This document shows, one piece after another, positions 35,876-42,672 of a stretch of 64,000 nt of DNA. This DNA is from Marinobacter sp. LV10R510-11A (GTDB lineage Bacteria; Pseudomonadota; Gammaproteobacteria; Pseudomonadales; Oleiphilaceae), in assembly GCF_900215155.1 (NCBI RefSeq), contig NZ_LT907980.1, positions 930,001-994,000 on the forward strand, written 5' to 3'. The notes under the pieces were generated by a model. It did no database searches. It worked only from the letters and a program-made list of their open reading frames with translations, and was not told the origin of the DNA. Position numbers and translations under genes: made by a program. Within the stretch, counting starts at the first letter, position 1; each line of letters begins with the position of its first letter.

Positions 35876-36000
35876 GTCACAACAATTACGGCGGGTGTTT
35901 GGCTACCATTCCGCCTGCTGACTTCTGCTCAATCACCGGCAGCGTTACACCCTCCATCGGCGCTATCGGTATCCACCTAGTTCGCTCGCAACCGTCGGTG
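35876..36000 (-). repeat. dispersed repeat, copy B
   Basis: Matches 1041-1165 in opposite orientation. It lies between the decayed HAD gene and the fragment of the 261-aa gene. Confidence 0.55.
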
Positions 36001-36008
36001 AGTTTGTT

Positions 36009-36104
36009 ATGCTCGTCAGAAAAACAGCGAGAGAGCGCGGCAAGCCACTGGACAAGGCGTTCACAGATGAAGAGATAGTTTCGATGTATATTGCCGAGCA
36101 CTAA
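36009..36104 (+). pseudogene. fragment of a second copy of the 261-aa gene
   Basis: LVRKTARERGKPLDKAFTDE then EIVSMYIAEH matches LVRTADERGKPLDQAFSDEE ARAVYITER-type sequence of the gene at 34279. It has neither start nor C-terminus. Confidence 0.65.
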
Positions 36105-36241
36105 TCGTTTTAAATGATAACGCGGGGAATAGGGCGGCAACAAAAAACCCTCAACTCTAAACTTCAAGAAGTTGCGCTAAAAGTACAGAGAAATCACGAA
36201 ACGCCCATGGGCGTAATTCCCGCGAAGCTGCTTTAGTTGGC

Positions 36242-36502
36242 TTATGGGTATGTATTGACGTCGTTACTTGTCCACTGGTGCGCCATATGGGTCATCACAT
36301 CAATAGCGAACTGGTAGTCTGAAGAGCGATTCATGGCCATCTGGTCGAAAGGGAAACTCCAACCCATCCGGTCCCGGTTGGTTTGATAGCAAAAATAGTG
36401 CTGGATTGCTTTTGCTCGTTCGAAGCCCGCCAGTCCCCTAGTCGCCTTTCGCGCGTTGCGGATATAGCGGTTATAAACAGTTTCGTACGTTTCGGTTTTC
36501 AT
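36242..36502 (-). CDS. hypothetical protein, 86 aa, paralogue of the one at 40825
   Basis: MKTETYETVYNRYIRNARKA then GFERAKAIQHYF is matched by MKTESVETMHNRYIRNARKA and GYERAKAIYHYF of the gene at 40825-41103; the C-terminal halves diverge. The protein is small, helical and basic at the N-terminus, as many phage or satellite regulatory proteins are. The 5' leaders are also related over some 200 bp, including a conserved element about 35-65 bp before the start. No function recognised. Confidence 0.65.
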   Translation of the reverse strand: MKTETYETVYNRYIRNARKATRGLAGFERAKAIQHYFCYQTNRDRMGWSFPFDQMAMNRSSDYQFAIDVMTHMAHQWTSNDVNTYP

Positions 36503-36527
36503 ATCGCTTGACCTTTAGGCTCTTGTT

Positions 36528-36580
36528 TGTGGCTTGATTGCGGGGGCTGTTTATCAAACCCTATGTTTCTATATTAGCGC
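36528..36580 (-). promoter_or_regulatory. shared leader element, copy 1
   Basis: On the coding strand of the 86-aa gene: CGCTAATAT, then GGTTTGATAAACAGC and CGCAATCAAGCC. The same arrangement occurs before the genes starting at 40026 and 41103. Likely a common promoter/operator. Confidence 0.55.
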
Positions 36581-36801
36581 TTGTGTTCTCTGCTTACAAT
36601 ACATTTTTATATAATAAATTTGTATCGATTTTTTGAAGTTGAAAAAACTGCCCAACGAGGTTGTCAATTTATTAGCCGCAAACTGCGGATCATACTGCGG
36701 TATACGGTAGCTTCAGTTTTCCTGGGTGCAAATATGCGTCGAAACGCTTGTTGCCCCTATCGTTGCAGTATATATGGCGGCTGCGGTGCTAGCGAAGGTC
36801 C

Positions 36802-37014
36802 GTGCCTGATTCTAATAGCGTCATGCGTCTTGTTGTTAAAGTCGAAGGGGAGTTGTATCGGTTCGTCATTGCGTTGGCAATCGATATGATCTTCTATTCG
36901 CCAAATACATCAACATATAAATACGCACGTGCGCTGACAGTTCTTGCAAAAATCAGAGAAGGGGATTTGCTTCGGTTGGCTTGTGTTGTTCATACCTCGT
37001 TGGCGACTTGTTAG
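36802..37014 (+). CDS. possible 70-aa protein
   Basis: A GTG start with GAAGG six bases upstream opens MPDSNSVMRLVVKVEGELYR, later RALTVLAKIREGDLLRLACV. Composition is protein-like. It ends about 25 bp before the first IS21-type end. Opposite in direction to the paralogue at 36242. Function unknown. Confidence 0.4.
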   Translation: MPDSNSVMRLVVKVEGELYRFVIALAIDMIFYSPNTSTYKYARALTVLAKIREGDLLRLACVVHTSLATC

Positions 37015-37039
37015 CCTTTTGATAGTTCGCTGCGTATTC

Positions 37040-37863
37040 CAGACCAAGGTTGCCACTGATTCCAGACGAAGCCTGCCACCCATTCCACGCGATAGCTGCC
37101 ACTGATTCCATGGCAAAGCTGCCACCCCGGCAGGTTGCCTGACTCACCCCATCAAAATCGTCCGGCGCGGGATAACTTAACGGTACTCTGACTCTTTTCA
37201 TCCGGAGAGGGCCAGATGCCAGCGAAGAGGTTATCCATGCGTAAGATCAAAGAAGTTCTTCGCCTCAAGTGGGAGCGAAAGCTGAGCAATCGCCAGATTG
37301 CGGCGGCCTGCGGCGTTAGCCGCCCCACCGTGAGCGAATACCTGCGCCGTACCGTTGAGGCCGGTCTGAGCTGGCCGTTGCCAGCGGATCTGGACGAGGC
37401 CCATTTGGAGCAGTTGCTGTTCCCGCCGCCACCGGACCTGCCGGCTCAGATCCGGGGCATACCGGACTGGCAAAAGATCCACGAGGAACTCAGGGGCAAG
37501 CACGTCACCCTGTTCCTGCTCTGGCAGGAGTACCGGGAAGCCAACCCGGAGGGGTATCAGTACAGCTGGTACTGTGAACACTACCGGGCCTGGCAGGGCA
37601 AGCTGGACATGGTGATGCGCCAGGACCACCGGGCCGGAGAAAAGCTGTTCGTGGACTATGCCGGCCAGACCGTCCCCGTCATTGACCGCACCACCGGAGA
37701 GATCCACGAGGCGCAGGTCTTTGTGGCCGTTATGGGTGCTTCCAATTATACCTACGCCGAAGCCACCTGGAGCCAGAAGCTGCCGGACTGGATCGGCTCT
37801 CACATCCGAGCCTTTCAGTATCTGAATGGCGTTCCAGGATTAGTAATCCCCGATTATGTGCCC
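37040..37863 (+). mobile_element. left half of an IS21-family element (element A)
   Basis: The outer 170 bp contain repeated copies of GCTGCCACTGATTCCA-like units (37045-37130), typical multiple terminal repeats of IS21 elements. The istA gene follows and runs into a palindrome at 37863 where the element is cut. istB and the right end are missing. Confidence 0.8.
37216..37863 (+). pseudogene. istA: truncated istA transposase of element A
   Basis: IS21 IstA is a DDE transposase. The helix-turn-helix (LSNRQIAAACGVSRPTVSEY), the first catalytic aspartate (KLFVDYAGQTVPVID) and the second (VIPD) are present; after residue 216 the frame crosses the palindrome into antisense of another istA, so the third catalytic residue and C-terminus are lost. 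A long open frame runs on to 38283 but its second part is only the reverse strand of element B. Non-functional. Confidence 0.85.
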
Positions 37864-37884
37864 GGGCACATAATCGGGGATTAC
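37843..37884. repeat. perfect 42-bp palindrome joining two istA fragments
   Basis: The 21 bp from GTAATCCCCGATTATGTG to CCC are followed by their exact reverse complement, centred on CCCGGG at 37861-37866. Each arm encodes VIPDYVP of one istA copy. It is the exact junction between elements A and B. Confidence 0.95.
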
Positions 37885-38502
37885 CATCTCCGGAATGCCA
37901 CAGAAGAATTCAAAGGTGCGCACGTGACTCAGCAGCCAGTCCTGCAATCCCTGGCTCCAGGTGGCTTCCGCGTAGGTATAATTAGAGACCCCCAGCACGG
38001 CGACAAAGACCTGAGCCGTGCGGATTTCGCCGGTTTGCGGGTTGATGATGGGTACGGTGGTGCCGCAATAATCCACGAAGCACTTTTCACCGGCCTTGTG
38101 GATCTGGCGCATGGAGCGCTTTTGCTGCTTTTGCCAGTGCCGGAAGCGGTCACAGTATTGAGAGTAGCTGTAACACCGGTTGGGGTAACGAGCGGTGTAC
38201 TCCTCCCACAGCAACTGCTTGGTGACGTCTTTGCGCTTGAGTTCCTGGTAAACCGTCGTCCAGTCAGGCACCTGATAGCGTGAAGATGAGGTGGGATAGA
38301 ACATGGCCGCCAGGCGGCCATCGTCCACATCCTCTGGCAATGACCAGGTAATCTCTAAGGCATTGGCCCGAGACAAGAGCTTCTGGATGGCTCCGACACT
38401 GGTCTTGGTGCTGGCGCTGATCTGCCGGATCGAGAGCCCGGCTTCCAGCCGCAGACGAAGTACTTCTCTGATTTTACGCATTGGCATTCTCTTAGCTGGC
38501 AT
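37864..38502 (-). pseudogene. istA: truncated istA transposase of element B
   Basis: Reads MPAKRMPMRKIREVLRLRLE with helix-turn-helix LSIRQISASTKTSVGAIQKL, then KCFVDYCGTTVPIINPQTGE and VIPD, ending at the same residue as element A. It is a different IS21-type sequence (roughly half of the residues identical to A). The C-terminal catalytic residue and istB are missing. The start at 38502 aligns with that of element A. Confidence 0.85.
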
Positions 38503-38722
38503 AGCCCTGATCCCCAAAAAAGGAATCAGAGTAGCAAACGGTTGAATAAACAATGCGTTAAGAAAGATTCTGGTTTAACGTGAACAGTCATTCCGGCATG
38601 GTGAACACCGATTCCGGTAAATCACCAAAAGTGTTCATCTTCAGCCGGAATGACTGTTCACGTTGAACCAGAATAGGTGTTCACGTTCGTCCGGAATGGG
38701 TGTTCACGATGGGCCGGAATAT
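37864..38722 (-). mobile_element. half of a second IS21-family element (element B)
   Basis: The outer end (38580-38722) carries repeated GTGTTCAC and CCGGAAT units, including TGTTCACGTTCGTCCGGAAT-like and TGTTCACGATGGGCCGGAAT, typical terminal repeats. Orientation is opposite to element A. Confidence 0.8.
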
Positions 38723-38725
38723 GCA

Positions 38726-38854
38726 TCAAAGGGCCCACCGCGTTGCGGTAAAGGGTTCCATGATATTCATCCGCAACCCTGCTGATGGTATTAGTTGCCA
38801 TTGTCTTTTCCATATCGCCTTAGTTAATTGCTCAGGCAGGGGAATGTTATTCAT
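38726..38854 (-). pseudogene. small gene cut by IS21 element B
   Basis: The frame MNNIPLPEQLTKAIWKRQWQ then LIPSAGLRMNIMEPFTATRW stops within a few bases of the IS end, so the original C-terminus is lost. Its ATG overlaps the stop of the preceding small frame (38851-38934) as ATGA, so it belonged to an operon. Confidence 0.45.
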
Positions 38855-38934
38855 TGGCCATCATCATCTAGCGACGGAAACCGCTCCATAGTCTCTGTCA
38901 GCTTGTCCAGCGTTAGCGACATCTCCCTAGCCAT
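38851..38934 (-). CDS. possible 27-aa protein (35 aa from a TTG)
   Basis: MAREMSLTLDKLTETMERFP then SLDDDGQ; a TTG at 38958 after GAGG would add eight residues (LLREQIAG). Overlaps the next gene by ATGA. Helical, acidic end. Unknown function. Confidence 0.35.
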   Translation of the reverse strand: MAREMSLTLDKLTETMERFPSLDDDGQ

Positions 38935-39023
38935 GCCTGCAATTTGCTCACGAAGCAACCTCAGCCCTTGCTGCTAAAATCAAGCTGACTTAGCTCACCG
39001 TGTCCGAGTCAGCTAGGGCAGGG

Positions 39024-39158
39024 TCATCCCTGCCGCCCGCTATAAACCAGGCTGACGTTCCTGAGCATCTGCGCCGGGTCGTCGTCGATATCCAGATAAT
39101 AGATGAATCGATGATATTCTCGGTTTAGTGCGGTACTTAATGCCATTGATTTTCTCAT
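39024..39158 (-). CDS. possible 44-aa protein
   Basis: MRKSMALSTALNREYHRFIY then YLDIDDDPAQMLRNVSLVYS. Small, in line with the minus-strand gene set of the satellite-like element. No strong ribosome site. Confidence 0.35.
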   Translation of the reverse strand: MRKSMALSTALNREYHRFIYYLDIDDDPAQMLRNVSLVYSGRQG

Positions 39159-39219
39159 GTTTCGACTCTCATAAATTTATTATATGGGTATATAATAGTC
39201 CTGCAAAGAGGGGGTAAAT

Positions 39220-40026
39220 TTAAAGGTTTTTAAAGTCTGTCTCGACTTCTCTGCCGTCCTTGCTGACAAACTTCCCGCCGACATACTGGACAACGTCGTG
39301 ACTGTCGTTTCTTGCGCTTCCAGCTTCCAGAATTTCAATCCAGTCGCCATCAGCCAGCCCAATGGAGTAGGTGTTTGTTTCGGTCCAGGTCCGCGCGGTG
39401 TGCTTTTGTTTGTTGCTAAAATCCGGGGCGATTTGGATTTTATCGATAACTTGGCCGTCGTCATTCTTTTCAAGCCTGGCAAGATGGCAGGCCTCGGTTC
39501 CCTTAAAGCTTGAAGCTAACAGCGTAATCTTGAATTGATCCGAGTCAGCACGACTCTCCTCAAGCTCCTCCCACTTGTTAATTCGTTTCATGCGCTCAAG
39601 TTCAGCAGCCTGGGCCTTTTTCTTTTGACGCTCTGCTATTTTGGCTCTTTCTGCTTCAAGCTCCAGGCGGAAACGCTCCTCCTCCTGCGCCTTTTCTTTT
39701 GCAATTCTTTCCTGCTCATGCAGTCCAGCGGTCAACATCGGAACCTGGAAACCATGAACGCTGATCCTGAGCGGATTGTCTGATTTAGGCTTTGCGCCCC
39801 GGATTGTGATTCGCTTTGTTGATTTCACCTCGCCGGCAAAAATGCAGAAATCACGGCGCTGCATCGCCTCATATTCCTCGCGATTTGCAATCAACTCAGC
39901 CTCAGCCTTGAATGTCTTACGCGCATGACAAAGGGCAGCGGCTCGATTGTGGAGGCTCTCGAGTTGGTCGTTGCTCAGTCCGTTGATCATGCTGTTGGTT
40001 ATTTCGTTGCTAATTGTGCTCACCAT
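39220..40026 (-). CDS. hypothetical protein with central coiled coil, 268 aa
   Basis: Residues about 105-160 form a charged helix (EQERIAKEKAQEEERFRLEL, later AERQKKKAQAAELERMKRIN), flanked by a helical N-terminus and a beta-rich C-terminus (TYSIGLADGDWIEILEAGSA). No catalytic motif recognised. It starts with ATG GTG AGC at 40026 and shares the leader element with the genes at 36502 and 41103, so the three are probably co-regulated. Possibly a structural or DNA-handling protein of the element. Confidence 0.6.
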   Translation of the reverse strand: MVSTISNEITNSMINGLSNDQLESLHNRAAALCHARKTFKAEAELIANREEYEAMQRRDFCIFAGEVKSTKRITIRGAKPKSDNPLRISVHGFQVPMLTAGLHEQERIAKEKAQEEERFRLELEAERAKIAERQKKKAQAAELERMKRINKWEELEESRADSDQFKITLLASSFKGTEACHLARLEKNDDGQVIDKIQIAPDFSNKQKHTARTWTETNTYSIGLADGDWIEILEAGSARNDSHDVVQYVGGKFVSKDGREVETDFKNL

Positions 40027-40038
40027 TTCCTATTATTG

Positions 40039-40095
40039 GCTGGATTGCCGGGGTTGTTTCTCAAGCCCATACACCACATATTAGCTCAATTAAGT
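40039..40095 (-). promoter_or_regulatory. shared leader element, copy 2
   Basis: On the coding strand: GAGCTAATATG, then GGGCTTGAGAAACAAC and GGCAATCCAGCC, as in copies 1 and 3. It ends about 12 bp before the start. Confidence 0.55.
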
Positions 40096-40199
40096 GAAGG
40101 CTTCTATAATTAAATGGTAATGTAATGTAAATAAAAGAAGATATGCTTAAGGAGGTGCCCTCCAAGAAGCGAAAGGTCGGTGAGGCAGGGGTTAAAACA

Positions 40200-40529
40200 T
40201 TAAAAGCTGTAATGTTCCACCATGTTCATTCGAACTACTTGCTCAAACTCTGCAACGCTATCCTCGCTCACGCACCCGCTTTCTGTGATGCTATTGAGGA
40301 TTTGATTACAAACACAAGGCTGCGACATCATCGCAATAATGCAGTCGCCGATCCGTTCGTGCAGCTTTGTCCACTTGTTGTTGTCTTGATGGGGTTTGAG
40401 ATCAATTATTTTTGCTATCAATTTACACCAGCATACAGCCAGCCCAGTAAATCGACTGTGCTTTGCAGGTACAAATGTTGAAGTGAAAAAGCACACTGGT
40501 GGGGGTGTTTGGTTGTAATCAAAAAACAA
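40200..40529 (-). CDS. hypothetical protein, up to 109 aa
   Basis: The frame opens with a TTG at 40529 inside the tail of a terminator, so the true start is probably further in. The protein-like part is KLIAKIIDLKPHQDNNKWTK, then ERIGDCIIAMMSQPCVCNQI and SVAEFEQVVRMNMVEH. It is helical and rich in cysteine. The opposite strand also has a frame of similar length; I favour the minus strand because its neighbours run that way. Confidence 0.4.
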   Translation of the reverse strand: MFFDYNQTPPPVCFFTSTFVPAKHSRFTGLAVCWCKLIAKIIDLKPHQDNNKWTKLHERIGDCIIAMMSQPCVCNQILNSITESGCVSEDSVAEFEQVVRMNMVEHYSF

Positions 40530-40553
40530 TCAGAGACACCTGGGGGGTGTCTC
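40522..40553 (-). terminator. terminator of the 40825-41103 transcript
   Basis: On the minus strand GAGACACC pairs with GGTGTCTC across a 5-base loop, followed by TGATTGTTTTTTG. Confidence 0.65.
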
Positions 40554-40610
40554 ACGTGCTTTATGATTTGAGCGGTTTTGTGCTCCAGCCCTCTAATTGA
40601 GAACTTGCTC

Positions 40611-40825
40611 TTACCCGAGTATGGGCGCGTTTTTGATATGCTCTATAAACCAGTAGCCGTTGCGGTGACCTCGAAGAGCATGTCTAACTACTTGCCAGGG
40701 GTAGTGTGCGGGGGATCTTTAATCTGCATCCAAAGACCCTCCCAGTAGTTCTCAGGGAAGATGTGGAGCAGGTGCTGGCGCGAAAGCCTTCTTGTTCTTG
40801 TCTGGGTGAAGCGGAACCGCGTCAT
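40611..40825 (-). pseudogene. small gene coupled to the 92-aa gene, frameshifted
   Basis: The ATG overlaps the upstream stop (TAATG). It reads MTRFRFTQTRTRRLSRQHLL then HIFPENYWEGLWMQIKDPPH, stopping at 40688 after 45 codons. In the next frame VVRHALRGHRNGYWFIEHIK then NAPILG continues to 40611, so one base was probably lost near 40692. Whether the 45-aa product functions is unknown. Confidence 0.4.
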
Positions 40826-41103
40826 TAGCTGTTTAAAAAATCATTTCTTAACATGTCATTAATGGCACACAAGCTAGCCATGTCATGCATTAGCCAAACC
40901 GCAAATTGTTTGTCATTCATCCCGTTAGAAAAGCGGTTCGCCGCGTTCTGCTCAAACGTGTATCTGGCATGCGGGTGTTCTGTGAATTGTTCAAAATAGT
41001 GATAAATTGCTTTTGCTCGCTCGTAGCCGGTCTCGCCATGAGCTGCCTTCCTTGCGTTGCGGATATAGCGGTTGTGCATGGTTTCAACTGATTCGGTTTT
41101 CAT
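40825..41103 (-). CDS. hypothetical protein, 92 aa, paralogue of the one at 36242
   Basis: N-terminal 35 residues are nearly the same as in the 86-aa protein at 36242 (NRYIRNARKA, ERAKAI.HYF). Both genes keep related 5' regions (here 41104-41330), including TTGCGGTGTGCGGTGGCTTC matched by a similar stretch at 36690-36720. They are duplicates 4.5 kb apart, with the IS21 chimera between them. The C-terminal part (QFAVWLMHDMASLCAINDML) is helical. Function unknown. Confidence 0.65.
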   Translation of the reverse strand: MKTESVETMHNRYIRNARKAAHGETGYERAKAIYHYFEQFTEHPHARYTFEQNAANRFSNGMNDKQFAVWLMHDMASLCAINDMLRNDFLNS

Positions 41104-41120
41104 TGTGTTGGCCCTTTCTT

Positions 41121-41195
41121 ATTTTTATGGTTTGGCTTGATTGCCTTGGTGCTGTTTCTCAACTCTATGTCTTAATATTACGCTCTGGGTATATC
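41121..41195 (-). promoter_or_regulatory. shared leader element, copy 3
   Basis: On the coding strand: GCGTAATATT, then GAGTTGAGAAACAGC and GGCAATCAAGCC. The remaining region to 41738 has only a 24-codon frame at 41362 and a weak GCCCC/GGGGC hairpin near 41670, nothing I would call. Confidence 0.55.
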
Positions 41196-41738
41196 ATTGT
41201 AAATAAATTTTCATTTAATATATTATTTATCCTTTTCCGACCAAAATGAAAAAAACAACTCGTTCAGGTTGTATATTTCTTGACCCCAAAATTCTGCTTA
41301 ACTTGCGGTGTGCGGTGGCTTCGATTTTCTTTCACACAGCTTCTGATCAGGTGCTGTTGTAATGAATAATAAGGGCACTTCCCGAGAGGTAGGCGGAGCG
41401 CTGGAACTGCGTGTCTACGCGCTAATAACCATTTAAAGTGGTATAAATACTATGGATTGAGGCGAGCCAGTGGATGTTTGCCCAGGCTTTAATTAGCGGC
41501 ATGTTGCGGTCTGTCATCCGCTCACAGCTGCTTGGATCATCGTTTATATTTTTGTCGAGTAGACGTTCTTTTTTTGATAAACATCTCAGTAGACTTTTCA
41601 GCTATAACTTAGTTACAAAAACATTTAAATAATTTTATAGATCAGCTATGTTTATAAAAAATTCAGCCCCTGGGAAAGGAAGGGGAGTGGGGCTTTATGT
41701 TGTTCATACTTCGAGGGAGATTGTTGCGGGTTTGCTTT

Positions 41739-42222
41739 TATAGCTCGCCAGACGGTTGCTTTAGATATCCCCAACGGGCGATGAGGAGGGCGTCAGAGCG
41801 ACCATCACGCAGGCCGCCCTTGGGGCCGTATAGATTCGCGGTCGGGCAAGTGTCAGGGCCTTGGCGGCGATCTGCGCTTTCTTCTTTTTAATGTCTTTCT
41901 CGCCGGCCTTGATCCTGAAGAATCCTTGCCAGTCCTGGGGCGCACCATTTGAATGGGGATGTCCAGAATGCGGGCGCAGGCGACGACGATGCCCTGGGAC
42001 ATTCCAAACGTGAACACGCCGGACTGGCGGGGGGGGGCGGCTTCCGACCTCTTCAAGCGTGATCGATTTGACGCCTTTGAGAATTTCGAGAATTCCGACG
42101 GGGTCCGAGATTGTTTTGCCGTCGTGCTTCATTTTTGGCATGTCGTGCACTGCTATCAGTTTGCTGGTTTTTGACAAGATAGCTATGCCTCCGTTGGGCC
42201 TTGGGTCGATTCCTGCGTGCAT
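41739..42222 (-). pseudogene. RuvC-like resolvase gene with several frameshifts
   Basis: Across three changes of frame the minus strand spells a RuvC/phage-type Holliday-junction resolvase: MHAGIDPRPNGGIAILSKTS (first aspartate), SITLEEVGSRP (glutamate), GVFTFGMSQGIVVACARILD, DWQGFFRIKAG, and GGLRDGRSDALLIARWGYLK (final aspartates). One shift falls in a run of nine G at about 42028-42036, another by a C run near 41822-41825. All catalytic residues are still readable. Either the gene is recently dead, the G tract varies in length, or the sequence has homopolymer errors. Confidence 0.65.
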
Positions 42223-42487
42223 GGATGTATTACATTTACACCTATTAAATAGCAACAAGAGAGAGCATGCGACAAGATTGGAAGCTTTGAGCGTAGCGAT
42301 GCACATCAAACGTTGTTATCACTGATTTTTTAAAGCGCTGCGCTGTCGCGCAAAATAGACCAATTATCTTGCAATGATAGGGTCTTGTTTTTCTATAACG
42401 GAACCATGGGGCTATCTTTTTAATGTCCTGCCTAGCCCTAAGCCTTGCGCCGCAATACTCTCAGAGGATCGAGCAGTAAAAAATTAG

Positions 42488-42516
42488 GTGCAAAAAATGT
42501 TGCAAAACTTGCACCC
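42488..42516. promoter_or_regulatory. inverted repeat upstream of the replication gene
   Basis: GGTGCAA and TTGCACC enclose 15 bases that contain a further TTGCAA. The symmetric site lies 157 bp before the helicase gene, in AT-rich DNA (42520-42640), as expected for a repressor operator or replication-initiator site. Confidence 0.5.
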
Positions 42517-42672
42517 TGATCAGACCCTTTTTATTCCAGCAAATTCAAAAAAGTCAATATTAATCATCTATTTAATTTCTTATATATGCGTTAAATATAT
42601 TGATCTTGTCGTTAATATTTGATTTAATAAAGACATGGCCGCTGACCCGGTCGAAACTTAAACTAAGGTATA

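Noticed and set aside
37864..38283. Continuation of the istA frame of element A beyond the palindrome.
   Set aside because: It is the antisense of element B's istA; the long frame is accidental.
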